Assembly: GCA_015179125.1 (NCBI GenBank)
Contig: WHVA01000304.1
Location: 1 to 64,000 of the forward strand
From: Gautieria morchelliformis
Lineage: Eukaryota; Basidiomycota; Agaricomycetes; Gomphales; Gomphaceae
Length of the DNA: 64,000 nt
Direction: 5' to 3'
Shown here: in pieces, positions 1-11,095 of the stretch
Layout of the letters: every line of letters begins with the position of its first letter
Numbering within the stretch: position 1 is the first letter of the stretch
Notes under the pieces: generated by a model
The model's database searches: none
What the model was told of the DNA's origin: nothing
Seen by the model: only the letters and a program-made list of their open reading frames with translations
Translations under genes and position numbers: made by a program

Positions 1-376
1 AGATAGAGGACACTCTAATAAGGCACCCTTACATAATCTACTTTAGCACAATATTTTGAGCTCAATAGATGTTCACACGGTCACTTTTTCACAACTTTGT
101 GTCCTACACTCCATGCAAATAACCTCTAGAAATTATTCCTAGGAAACAGAATATTATTTGAACAAAAATTGAGCTGTATATAGACTAAAAAACTTGAATT
201 TTACAAAAGTGCAGGAAATCACTTCTATGATGCAAGGACATGCTCAGAAAATTTTCAGGCAGGGATGATGAAGACATTTGGCCGCTTATGTAAGCAATCA
301 TGTGACATCAGTGGAACCTGAAAATTGAAGAAAAGCTCGCCAAACCAACCGCATCTCTGTACCTTGCACATCCAGC
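1..376. other. Left edge, no gene recognised
   Basis: AT-rich sequence upstream of the decayed transposase gene. No coding motif, RNA gene or terminal inverted repeat could be recognised. It may contain the 5' non-coding end of the DNA transposon. Confidence 0.4.
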
Positions 377-3300
377 ATGGGCTGGAACTCTAAAGCACGA
401 TTAGCACACCTTAAAAACCTGAGAAAAGGTGCCCCCAATGACCATGGTGTAACTGTAGAGGATGATGCCACAGACTCGGAGGATGAGTGTTACGACCGTT
501 CATTTCCGACTTCCGACCCTCAGTTCCGCCACTCCTTCCGCCCCTCCAATAGTTCCGCACAATGTTCCGCCCCTCCGACATTTCCGACATTCCGCCCCTT
601 GTACATTTCCCTTGTTCTTTCGACTCTATTACTCGGACCCACCGGGCCCACCTCGCCATCCATCAAAACCATATATCCGGTCACCCTTGTAGTTCGTTGT
701 CAGATATGTTTTCCCGACCCCTTGTTCTTTGCCATTGTTCCACCTTACCCTGAACCCCCCTTGTAGTCCCATTGTTCCCAATTAGTTAGTTCCCACACAT
801 TGTACTCGACTTCCGCTTCCTCCGGAATTTGCTTAGTACAACACCATTACTTGTTGCTCTGCGCTTTGTATAAAAACCCCCTCATGTATGTCTGTTATTC
901 TGCAATCAGATAATCACCTTCGATACTTGATTTCCTTCGCTCCATCTCCTGTTCTTAGCACAGCGAGTCTAGCAAGATCTCAGTCTCTCCGTCTTCCGCT
1001 TTCCGCCTCAGTTCCGCCTCAAGTTCCGACCAAACCTTTGGCTCAGTACTTTCCAACTTCCGACTCATTTCCGAAATACCTAGGACGATAGTTCATTGGG
1101 GGCGCAACCTATAAGTTGAAGCCGCTGTCCTTTCCAGTTCCGACTTAGTGGAAATCTCGATACGTAACAATGAGTCTGATGATGTGGATTACAACCAGAC
1201 CATCTTGGGAACAATGCAGGAGAGCTCAAACATGGAGCGAGAGGGCTCCGAAGCTGATGTTGAGGAGATCCATGGCCGATTAGCTTTTGTGGAGGATGAC
1301 CTGTCTGATGATGAATCAGACTTGGACTCCAAAGACGGGGACTGGGAGCTGGATGATGAAGAGGAAGCAGAGATCAATGACAAAGCAGCACTGCTCACCT
1401 TTTCTGAGGTGCTTCGGATAGGCCAAGAGCTTGCAATGGCCGCTGAAAAGCTGAAATGGGGTCACAAGAAGCACCCCCTGCAGTACATGAAAAATTCTGC
1501 ACAGACACTCAGGCAATGAAAAGGTCTTTGGGAAAGGCTTGAAGCTATGGGACAGCCCTCATATCAGCCTGGGTACAATCAGTGAAGGAGACTGCTAAAA
1601 ACAATAGGGAGGACTCAGAGACTGTTTGTGATTCTGTGGAAATGCAAGATGGACCTGCATCTCCGAGGATGGTAAGTGTTTGCAATAATAACAACAGCAT
1701 TGCTTACAAGGTCTCCAGCACCAATAACATGACTTTCAAGAGGAAGAGGAAGAAGCCTCAGAGGACTCTGCACTGAATATGTGAATTCTAAGAATATATT
1801 GGCAGACCATAAAATGCATGTTAACAAACTCTTGGAGGAGATGAGAATGGGCCAATGATCAAAATGAAAAAGAAACAACTGCAGATGGAGCATTGAACAT
1901 CTTGAATTACAAGAATTTCCCAGAACTGCGTCGAGCAAGAGCAAAACTGAATGTCAAAGTGCGTGATCCAAAACTTGCTGTTATCTTTGGTTCACGAATT
2001 ACTGCAATGGTTGGGACACTCAACTTATACATGGATACAGAGCTGTCATATTCATGGAGAGAGTCCTCTCTGGTTGTTGCTAAATCACTGGGGCTTGGAG
2101 TTCAGAGTGGATCAAAATGAGCGCACAACATATGCACCTGGATTCATCAATTCCTTGCCCATGGCAAACTACCCTCATCGTCAAGGTCAGAACCATTCAT
2201 CCATCTTGGACCATGAAGATTTTGCACAAGAAATACAGCTTCATCTAGTGGAAAAGGCCAAGGGTGACTATGTTCGAGCACAGGATATTGTAGACTTTGT
2301 TGCCACACCTGAGATGCAAGCAAAGTTAGGATCAAAAGCATGGAATATTTCAGTGAGGACTCCCTGACGATGGCTGAAGAAGTTGGATTGGTGATATGGT
2401 CGAAAGAAGAATGGCATGTACATCGATGGTCATGAACAAGAAGATGTTGTTCAATACCGAAAGGAGTTCCTTACACGATGGAAAGAGTATGAAAAACACA
2501 TGTCTACCTATGACAATGACGGGAACATTGATAACACACTGAGAGGCTTCCCAGTTACTCAAAAGGGCCAATTTCAACTCATTCTAGTCACCCATGATGA
2601 ATCCACATTCTATGCATTTGATCACTGAAAGACTCAATGGTCTCATTCAAGTGACAAGGCAACCCCACAGCGCAAAGGTGAAGGTGCCTCCTTGATGATT
2701 TCTGACTTTGTCACCTCAGAATGGGGATGGCTTACTGATGGCGATGAGTGCGTACCTTTCCAACCCAGTAACAATCACTGACTGGTTTGCTGAATTCAGT
2801 GAGGCATGCATCATTTTCAAAGCTAGGAAGGACTGTGATGGATACTTCTCCTGTGACGACCTGATGCGACAGGTAGAAAAAGCAATTGACATCTTTGAAT
2901 CTAAGGTCAATGGATTCACCACTGGCCTCTTTGCATTTGACAATGCCCCTAGCCACCAAAAGCGAGCTGCTGATGCCCTTTTTGCACGAAAAATGCCCAA
3001 GGGTGCAAGCAAGGATTGGGTGCCAAACAAAGACACACCAAGGATGCGAAATGGTTCTTTCAGGACTGGTGCTAATCAGCAATCACAAGATTTTTATTAC
3101 CCACATGACCATCCAACAATGTCTGGATGGTTTAAAGGCATGGAGACTGTTATTCATGAGCGGGCTCTTTGGCCACAAACTGGAACCTTGAATGCCCAGT
3201 GTCCAGGCTTCAAATGTGAGGCAGGGAAGACAGCCTGCTGCTGCCGGCATCTTTTATTTTGTCAGCCTGACTTTTGTTCACAGAGATCACAGCTCGAGGA

Positions 3301-3640
3301 GTACATCACCTCCAAGGCCACATTTGTGAATTTTATCCAAAATTTCATTGTGAGCTCAACTTTATTGAGCAATACTGGGGTGCAGTCAAATTCCAATACA
3401 GGTCAAGTGCACAAACAACAGATATGGATGCCATGGAGCGCAATGTGATTGCATGCCTTGACGATATCCCATTGATCCAAATTTGGCGGTCAGTGGTTTC
3501 CACATTGTCTGAATATGGATTACTGATTGTTTTGTTTTTTTTTGGAGTAGCTATGCAAGTCGATCTGCAAGATTCATTTCAGCATACTCACAAGGCCTTC
3601 TGGCTCAATGGCTGCCTGGGAAAACTGAAGGTATCATGAA
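377..3640 (+). pseudogene. Decayed DDE-superfamily transposase gene of a DNA transposon
   Basis: A DDE-type transposase related to a family widespread in mushroom genomes and resembling Tc1/mariner-like enzymes. The N-terminus (377-487) continues in the same frame after an inserted LTR at 1175, with an acidic serine/aspartate-rich stretch. The catalytic core includes DESTFYAFDH (about 2600), the second-Asp motif FDNAPSHQKRA (about 2938) and the ELNFIEQYWG motif (about 3350) carrying the last acidic residue. A cysteine/histidine-rich stretch (about 3220-3290) precedes it. An intron of about 60 nt seems to lie near 3490-3550 (ending ggagtag), after which the frame continues as YASRSARFISAYSQGL. 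The gene is dead: stops after about 1519, 2367 and 2628, a frame change near 3315, and a disrupted stretch around 2700-2790. The exact ends and the terminal repeats were not found. Confidence 0.8.
488..1169 (+). repeat. Solo LTR of an LTR retrotransposon inserted in the transposase gene
   Basis: The 682-bp unit begins TGTTACG and ends CGTAACA, a perfect 7-bp terminal inverted repeat of the TG...CA type. It is flanked by the direct repeat ATGAG at 483-487 and 1170-1174, the 5-bp target duplication expected of an LTR retroelement integrase. A TATAAAA box lies at 869-875. The sequence is very rich in TTCCG (about 16 copies). No internal coding sequence is present, so this is a solo LTR left by LTR-LTR recombination. 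The clean target duplication suggests it is younger than much of the decay around it. The family is probably Ty3/gypsy, but that is inference. Confidence 0.85.
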
Positions 3641-3849
3641 CACTGGACTTTACCCCCTTGGATGGCTGAGAAAGCAAAGGCTGCCTATGCATAGCACTTT
3701 GGTACTTAATACATTACAATACATAGACTATGAGTGGGGAGGCATCCTTGATGTGATGAGTAGTTTTTTTTTTGAACTTGACTTCAGGATTTTGGGAGTA
3801 ATATGGCCAACACTCCCCTCGACACTACCCAGTGGTGTGCACTGGTGGT
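3641..3849 (+). other. 3' tail of the DNA transposon
   Basis: Continues the C-terminal coding part of the transposase (tail of the NTGLYPLG region) and then loses coding character, with a T-run at about 3763. The boundary with the next repeat is taken at the TGTCATGA motif at 3850. Confidence 0.35.
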
Positions 3850-4434
3850 TGTCATGATTCTTTTATTCTGCGAATCATCCCTCAACACATAGCGAATGAC
3901 CTCCTGAACCAGCGAACGACTTCCCAAACCAGCGAATATCTTGCCAAAATATTCATCACCATACTGCTTTCACATTGGCTATTCACATCATTCCTGCCAG
4001 GACGCCAGGCATTGGGGCCATCATCCATCATAGAACCCATCATCTGTTAAACTCCCACTCCATGACAAACCCACATGCTCAGGATGCATTCAGATAGTGT
4101 CAGTTGCAGCCTCCATGCAGGTTGGACTCAATGGGACTCGTACCACTGCAGGGCAGGACGAATTAGCTTCGCTGAAGTTTTCACTACACAGTTGTTATGA
4201 CCCATTCATTTCTTGTATCCAGCTATCCCTGTTTTCCCTTTCACCACTCTTCCATGTTTGCTCGGCTTCGCTCCATTCACTCTTTTCTCCATTCACTATT
4301 CGCCACATTCACCAAATGACCATTCACTACTTGCATCATTCACCAGTAGCCATGCCATCAAACATGATCGACATCCTTTACCTGGATTGATGGTTCATCA
4401 CTGGTCCTATCATGAATTGCAAGGAGGTGCAGGC
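3850..4434 (+). repeat. LTR-like fragments, first of a tandem series
   Basis: Starts with TGTCATGATT, a near copy of the TGTCATGAC start seen at 4435 and (inverted) at 5974. It contains several GCGAAT/ATTCGC motifs typical of this repeat family in the window. A second start-like motif (TGTTATGACC) lies at 4193. The segment 4193-4412 is duplicated at 4435-4653 with only scattered differences. I read it as broken LTR sequence of a copia-like family. No coding sequence. Confidence 0.55.
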
Positions 4435-4971
4435 TGTCATGACTCATTTATTTCTTGTACCCAGCTATCCCTGTTTTCCCTTTCACCACTCTTCCATGTT
4501 CACTCGTCTTTGCTCCATTCACTCCTCGCTCCATTCGCTATTCGCCACATTTGCCATATGACCATTCGCTACTCGCATCATTTGCCAGCAGGCACACCAT
4601 CAAACACGATCGACATCTTTTACCCGGATTGATGGTTCATCACTGGCCCCATCATCTTCTCAACTCAACCCCCTTTGGGTGTTCCTATAGCCAGAATGCA
4701 TTCGCGGGGCATCCTACCCATAGGTCATGTGGGATCAACCCAGCAGATGAAGAGTCCGTGCAGGGTGGTGTATATGCAGGTCCCAAGGCGTCTTTTCATA
4801 CATAGGGGCCTTCACCCTCTTTCCTCTCCGTCGTTTCATGTTCGCACCCCTCTTCCATTCTATTGTATGGCTATTTCATCTATTATGTATCCTGACCGTG
4901 CACCCCTATCCAACCCTGACTCCAGACAGCCTCTTTCCTATTCGCTAGCACCATATGAGCATTCGGTATAA
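4435..4971 (+). repeat. LTR-like repeat, copy A
   Basis: Begins TGTCATGACTC and ends with the GAGCATTCGGTATAA segment. Its full length matches, in reverse orientation, the copy at 5421-5974 (shared features: blocks at 4600-4760 and 4930-4971). Its first 220 bp also repeat the sequence at 4193-4412. The region is non-coding, with ATTCGC motifs throughout. Fossil LTR of a probable Ty1/copia element, because copia-type gag-like fragments adjoin it. Confidence 0.6.
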
Positions 4972-5420
4972 GTGTCAAGATTGGGTTTTAGGCGTTAATA
5001 TCGTGTATTAGTGGACACAGCGAATGCCCGAATAACTTGTGCGAAGAGGTATGCTGTTCAGCGAATAGATGAACCAATAAATGTTCACAAGGTAAGAGGG
5101 TTGCCCGAACGGGGCTCGCCCTATCTACAGTTGTAGCGAAATAGCCCGTGACTCTTGACGGTGTAACGTGCAAGGTCTCACGGAAGGGCTGTCTAAGTCT
5201 CGACAATCCCTTCGCCAACAGCACAGAAAATGGTTCGAAGGCTAAGGTAACGAAGATGAAGTATGAGAACTCACCAGTGATGCCTAAGTCCTCTGCTGGT
5301 TGAAGATGGGAATCTCCAAGAGAAGGCTTAAGATGATGACCACGGCGAGGTCAAAGCTGCACAAGATAAATGACATATGATAATTGAACTGGAGAATATA
5401 CATGCGAATGTAAACTACTT
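4972..5420 (+). mobile_element. Copia-type internal fragment (fossil)
   Basis: Two blocks. The first (about 4972-5190) starts TGTCAAGATTGG and is repeated in reverse orientation at about 10625-10835, inside a copia gag fragment. The second (about 5240-5420) is repeated in reverse orientation at about 5975-6170. The second block is related to the copia gag/protease region through its acidic, serine-rich coding remnants, which is an inference. Broken, with no intact reading frame. Confidence 0.55.
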
Positions 5421-5974
5421 ATATCGAATGCTCGCAAGGTATTAGCAAATAGGAAAGAGGCCGTCATGAGTTAGGGTCGGATAGGGGTGTGCAGTCATGA
5501 TACTAATTAGATGGAATAAACATACAATAGAGTGAGGGAAGAATGCGAACATGCAACGACGGAGAGTAAAAGGGGGCGAAGTCACTTATGGACAAAACCA
5601 TGTCTTGGGACCCGCATACATGCTACCCTGCATGGACTCTTCGTTTACTGGGTTGATCCCGCACGACCTATGGAAGGGACACCCTGCGAACACACATTGG
5701 CCATATGAACACCCAATGGGGTTGGATTAAGAAGATGATGGGGCTAATGATGAACCATCATGCCGGGTGATTGGTATCGATCATATTTGATGGCGTGCCT
5801 GCTGGCGAAATGCGCGAGCAGTGAATAGCGGTTCGGAGGATGGGGCGAACAGCGAGTAGAGTGGACGTAGAGGAGGAGTGGTCGGTAGGTGCGGCGAACT
5901 CTGACGAAGATGCTAGGGAGTGACGAGGGGGAACATGGAGGTAGCGCGGTAGGAGAAATAAACCGGTCATGACA
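5421..5974 (-). repeat. LTR-like repeat, copy B (reverse orientation)
   Basis: On the minus strand it starts TGTCATGACCGG and ends GAGCATTCGATATAAG, the reverse counterpart of copy A. It lies between two inverted copies of the same internal block (5240-5420 forward, 5975-6170 reverse), so a single LTR-like unit sits at the centre of a palindrome. The two copies have diverged by many substitutions, implying age. Confidence 0.6.
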
Positions 5975-6260
5975 ATAAGTAGTCTACATTCGCATGTATA
6001 TTCTCCAGTTTAATTATCATACGTCCATCTTGTGCAAACTTGACCTCACTGTGACTATCGTCTTGAGCCTTCTCCTGTAGATTTCTATCTTCGACCAGAA
6101 GAGACTTAGGCATCACTGGTGAGTTCTCATACTTCATCTTCATTACCTTAGCCTTCGAGTTATTTTCTGTGCTGTCAGTGAAGGGCTCCGAAGGAGTGCC
6201 TTCGCCGGCGAAAGGATTGTCGCTACTTAGACAACCTTTCCGTGACACCTGCCGCATTTT
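5975..6260 (-). mobile_element. Copia-type internal fragment, inverted copy
   Basis: Minus-strand coding remnant (5967-6287) with an acidic, lysine-rich composition (for example KVMKMKYENSPVMPKS). It is the reverse copy of 5240-5420. It also shares a TGTCACGGAAGGGCTGTCT-like stretch (about 6235) with 5185 and 10615. It probably belongs to the gag-protease part of a Ty1/copia element. Fossil. Confidence 0.5.
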
Positions 6261-6407
6261 CGGACTTATGGTCACCCAAGCACCCACAAGTCCGGCAGGA
6301 TGGCTCTCTCAGTATTTCCAGCTGAGTCCCAAACAGTTGCTATATGCAGCCATAGCAACTGTGCAGCCTGTTTGGCTTCACCAAACAATGGGGATCATGG
6401 TCAGTCA
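6261..6407. other. Spacer between retroelement fragments
   Basis: Short non-coding spacer with a small inverted motif (AACAGTTGCTATATGCAGCCATAGCAACTG, about 6331-6361). No gene recognised. Confidence 0.3.
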
Positions 6408-6972
6408 TGACAACTAGGCTGTACCAGGCTATGCTCAGCTGTGCTAAGCAGTGCTCTTAGTAATTATGGCTACAGAGCCCTAATTGGCTCAGAACTGCTT
6501 ACTCAGCTTCTGAAATACATGGTTATCTGGAGATACAGCCTCAATGACTCAACCAATCCAGGCACAACTTGGAGAGTCAGGAGTACATGACTCAGCCAAG
6601 CTGTGCCATGACACATGACCCTTTCCAGTGAGTCATTCCTGACAAATCAAGCTCTGAGTAGCAAGCATGGTAGAGTCCCCTGGAAACAGCCAGTGTCTTC
6701 CAACCCTTTCTTCTATCTTCCACAAGCTTCTTCCCCCATTCCATTAATAGATAGAAGGTTCTACCTGCTTACTAAGCCCTTGTACATTACAATATAAAGG
6801 AGGCCCTTTGCCTGCCATTTGAGCAATCAATCTACCCATCTTCTATCCTACACAGCTTGTGTGACTTGCACATCTTACCTAAGTTCCTAACCCGAACTAG
6901 AATACTACTCTTGCTTAGAGTAACTATTCTTAGTTAAGTAGTTGCTTTACTGCTTAGCCACTTAGCCTAACA
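6408..6972 (+). repeat. LTR-like sequence with promoter features
   Basis: Runs from TGACAACTAGG to CCTAACA. It contains a TATA-like box (ACAATATAAAGG, about 6788-6799) followed by a pyrimidine-rich leader, the usual layout of an LTR promoter. No matching second copy and no flanking target duplication were seen, so the borders are approximate. The following 6973-7394 is non-coding and resembles an untranslated leader, ending near the truncated gypsy fragment. Confidence 0.4.
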
Positions 6973-7394
6973 CGCTGGGTGAAACTCTACAGAGTGAGGT
7001 TGGCAATCGATTTTCTTGTCAATTAGCACTCCAATACCCAAGACGAGCTGTTCAGTTGATTTTCCTGTTCAGTGACTTTCACAAGTCAAGTCAAGTTGTG
7101 CGCGAAAGCCACTTCACATTACTCTCTCGTTATTGCAGTGCATTGACGTTGGTCAACCCAATCCACTTACAAACTCTCCTGCGGAGCCTATTCCCTCTTT
7201 ATTAAAAGGAATACTCTTGGACCCCGATAGTGTCCTTGAACCTACACACTCTTTTAGTTTATTGTTCAGTGCAGCTAAAAAACACATTGCCTTCTAGCTG
7301 TAATAACTTGGACTAGTTATTACACGGATTGCAACCAAGGTACAAATATTAAATTATTTCCGGAGTTGTGCTGCTGCATTGAACCGGTATTCTA
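6973..7394. other. Non-coding leader-like segment
   Basis: About 420 bp with no gene. It lies between the LTR-like sequence and the truncated end of the minus-strand gypsy pol fragment. It could be the leader of the upstream LTR element or unrelated filler. Confidence 0.3.
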
Positions 7395-9974
7395 CTAGTC
7401 ATGTAAACGACACATTCTGATAGACTGAGGCGTTAGCAATAACACCAAAGTCTTGAAGGGTTCCAAAACAGAAGAACACCGGAGATGCCATGGGTGACTT
7501 GGAGGGGCGGATCCTCCCTGTATGGAGGTTTTCCGCAAGGAATCATCGAGCTCTACCACCTGCTCCTTGGGTGACAGCGGGTAGACTTTGCAGTTGGTGG
7601 GCTTTGACCCAGGCTCCAACTCGATGGCATGGTCCCACAGCTTCCACGGAGGCAGGGCATCAAATGACTCCTTGGCAAAGACGTCCTCAAACTCCCGCAG
7701 GTACTCCGGAATTTCCACCTCCGCTTTATCATGCTTCTTGGAGGATTCAGCAAGGTGTTGCGAAATATTTCCGGTGGCACAGATGTGTTCCACTTCCAGT
7801 GGAAGGTTTATGTACAGCAAGTGCTCCCCCTCCGCCAGAGTGTCTTCCGGGCCAAGTCGGATGACGTTGGAGTCGGAATCAGAATCAGAATTGGAAGTGG
7901 GAGCCGGTTCAAATTCCGCTTCCGAGTCTTCTTCTGCAAGCAGTGGATGGGGGCCAGAACGACATGTCTGTATGAGCTGTTCGGTCTTCCGCTGCTCCTG
8001 GCGCTCCTTCCGCGCTTCCGACCGGCACATGTGACACTTGGCTGGGCATCGACTCATCAGTACCTTCCGCATCTGCCAATTGATCTCCAGGTTGTGCTCC
8101 TGAAGCCAGGTAAACCCGAGGATGATGTCTTGCTTCCCCAGGCTGGTGACTGCAAAGGAAGTGCGTTCTGTGTGTCCATCGTAGGGGAGAATTGTGTCTA
8201 CTATCTCCGTGATGGACCCTGCCTCATTGGGGCTTCCATCCACATTGAACACTGGGATTGCACGTTGCAACTTCGGCGTGGTCAGTCGGTTCCGTTCCAC
8301 ATAGTCCCGGTCTATAAACTGACCAGTGGCCCCGCAATCAACAAGGGTGGGTCCGGATTTGACTTCTGCCGTATCTGTCGTCTGGATCTCCACCTTAATG
8401 ACTAGTGACTTGGGGCCAGGGGTGGCAGCAACAACATAGCACTTCGGGAGGTGTCTCTCCCAAGGGCGGACGCGGGATGGATGGGGTGTCGGATTTGGTT
8501 TTTGTGTGACTTTATCCGGTGGGTCTGTACGAAGTGAGGGGAGTGGGGGCTTTTCATTCTCTACTTCAAGACAGGCAAACCGGTTATGTACAGGCAGCAG
8601 GGGCACACATCTCACCCACTGCACGTCACAAAATCCCACTTCCGATGCGCCATGTTCCGCATTTTCGGAAATTCCTTCCGCAGTGGGCACTCCGCTTATG
8701 TCCGCAAGTGCGAGGAACTCTGGAAGGAGCTCGAGTTTCTCCTCTGTGGTCATAAGCCAGATTTCAAAGGCTTGGGGGCACTCGCGGGCATAGTGGCCTG
8801 GTTATCGGCATCAGAAGCAGGTGATGGTTCCGTGGCCTTTTCCGTGCATGCGGTCAACATCCATCGGGGCAGGGCCACTCTTCGAGGGAGAGGGGCTAGG
8901 GTTCCTAATAGGAGCAGGTGGAGCAACCATTGGAAATATTTTCCGTGTGGGAATGAATGCACTTCTGGGTTTTGGCACAGTTGGAGTAGGACGAGTGGAA
9001 CAGTGTGTCATGTTCCGGTTTGTCTCCACGAAGGCCTCATTTGCTTCCCTGTTTCGGGACACCCTCCGCTCAGCTTGGTACCACCCTTCTGGGTCATTGA
9101 AATCCAGAGCTCCATCCCCAAGCAGCGCGACTTGGTTCTGGAGTGTCGAATCAAGCCCTCGTCAGAATTTGATGACAATCATCTTGTCGTCGTCATACTC
9201 CGCAAGGTCAATGAGCTCCTGGAAGCGGTCGATGTAGTCATCGACGGGATCCTTGGCCTGGTACCAGCTGGTCCCCTCCAGCTTCATAAGGGCTGTGAGC
9301 TGCTCATTTTTCGGGCAGAACTGGTCAGAAAATGTTTTCTCAAAGGCATCCCAGTCCTGGAAGTAGTTCCCCTTGCCCTTTGCTTCATGCCGGATCACCT
9401 TGTTTGCAAAACGGGCTTCGCGGTCCGACTTCAAAAAGGACAATGCCCAGTGAATCCGAGCCTGGTCGTTCGGAAAGAGGTCTCCGACAATTGTGAAGTA
9501 GATGCTGCATGTGTTGAAGAATGCACATCCCTTCTCCCGATCTCCGTCAAAGTCCGCCAGAGTTGCCGGTTTGACCTTTGCCAACTTTGCAGACATCCTC
9601 TCTTCTGCTAGTTCCGCTTTTCCGAAATCCTGCTCATCCAGCATTGCATTTCCACCACTTTGTGGAATATCTAACTTAGCCAAAATCATTTGTAAGGCTG
9701 TTTCAATCACGTCGGTCTTCATCCGGTTCTGCGTCAATTCCTCCTCCATATTCCGAAGACGATCATCCGGATCCATGTCAGAAGGAGAAATATGGGACGG
9801 GATTTCTGGGGTTGGGAGCTCGACGTAAGAAGAGGGGCTGTCATATACCGTGTGCACGGAAGAGGTTGCGATCTCCGAGTCGCTGTCTCCGATTCCGAAC
9901 GCACCTATGGTGAATGCAACGTGCAGTACGACCGCCGGTCCTCTAGGGGAGAGACTTTTCTGCTGTAAGGGCAA
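7395..9974 (-). mobile_element. Ty3/gypsy fragment: gag, protease, start of reverse transcriptase (fossil)
   Basis: Read from 9974 downwards: a gag protein with a retrotrans_gag-type domain (FFNTCSIYFTIVGDLFPNDQ, and DPVDDYIDRFQELIDLAEYD), a zinc-knuckle-like remnant near 8800, an aspartic protease region with the DCGATGQFID active-site motif (about 8335) followed by ILGFTWLQEHNLEINW (about 8110), and the first part of the reverse transcriptase (DHAIELEPGSKP, about 7630). The RT core, RNase H and integrase are missing, so the element is truncated at about 7400. It is broken, with a few interruptions besides the truncation. Substantial stretches are still open, so it is probably not very old. 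Sequence rich in TTCCG, like the solo LTR at 488-1169. Confidence 0.85.
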
Positions 9975-10435
9975 CCCTAGCTGGTCGTGGAGATCACACT
10001 ACCACACAACTGACAAGGGGAAATCCAAAGGTATGTATAAATGAACAGAGTATACAAGAGAGGGAATTCTCACCTGACAAGGGGATATCCAAAGAGAAAA
10101 GTCTAAGGACCCCCAATGTCAGCAAGCCCGTATTATACTACGCTGCGCAGCCAGGGACAACACTTGGCACCCGCCATCAACCCTGCATTCCCCTGACCTC
10201 CCTGACCCTTTATCGACCCTTGATGCCACCCATTACACGAGTCGCTTGATTTCCGACACTGTTCCGAGAGCGGAAGTTGGAAATTGGAGTGGAACTGGCA
10301 AAGCGAACAGAACTGGTGGAAGTTCTCCCAGAAGCGGAATCATTTCCGAAAGCGGAGGCAGAGATGGAATCAGAACCGGGAGCGGAGTTGGAAATGGAGT
10401 CGGAACTGGAAATGGAAAACAGGGTGTCCCCTGAC
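9975..10435 (-). repeat. Upstream leader/LTR-like part of the gypsy fragment
   Basis: Lies just upstream (on the minus strand) of the gag start. It contains a GGAA/TTCC-rich simple-sequence block at about 10255-10430 that reads as imperfect repeats of GGAACTGGAAATGGA type units, plus a non-coding stretch with two copies of TGACAAGGGGA-ATCCAAAG (about 10010-10095). I infer a 5' leader and eroded LTR; the LTR borders are not definable. Confidence 0.4.
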
Positions 10436-11095
10436 AGTGAGGTACTCGTTGACTGACTGCCCCTCGACCATGTGATAGTTCCCGTACTTAGTTCTTACTA
10501 TGCTGATCTTGCTTGGGTCCGTGGACTCAAACTTCCTTGTTAGGATAGTCCAGGCTTCCGCGGCGATGTCTGTGTTGTCGATCGCAGTCTGTAGATCAGG
10601 TGATACGAGACAGCCCTTCCGTGACACCTTGCATGTTGTATCATCAAGTGCCACGGGCCATTTCGCTATGACTGTAGATAGGGCGAGCCCTGTCCGGGAA
10701 ACCCTCCTATCTTGTGAACATTCATTGGTTCACGTATTCGCCAAACGGCATACTTATTCGCACAAGTCATTCGGGCATTCGCTGTGTTCACTAATACATG
10801 ATATTAACGCCTAAAAACCAATCTTGACAGCGATGTTGTTTCAGTCATCCCACTCCTCAATGAGCTGGGTGAGCAGTGTGGTCCCTATGTGCGGAATGGT
10901 CCCGATGGTGGTGATGTCAGGGCTCGTGGCGCTCGGGAGTGGGTCAGTACCGATGATATTGGAGTATAAATTTCTGTCTCTTGCCATGGCCAGCAACTCT
11001 CTTTTCCACAATACCCAGTTTTCGCGCCCGAGTTTCGGTTTAATGTCCCGAAACTTGTGGATATCGTGTTTCAGGTGGGTGATGGCGGTCGTCAT
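10436..11095 (-). mobile_element. Ty1/copia gag fragment (fossil) containing a shared repeat
   Basis: Two copia-type (UBN2-like) gag pieces on the minus strand: an N-terminal part at 10841-11095 with KPKLGRENWVLWKREL, and a downstream part at about 10440-10625 with AAEAWTILTRKFESTDPSK. Between them lies a block of about 210 bp (10625-10835) that matches, in reverse orientation, 4972-5190. The fragment is broken and ends against the gypsy leader. It probably derives from the same copia family as the pieces at 4.4-6.3 kb. Confidence 0.75.

Noticed and set aside
10246-10475. Open frames in the GGAA-rich block near the gypsy fragment
   Set aside because: Low-complexity repeat translated in several frames; not a gene.
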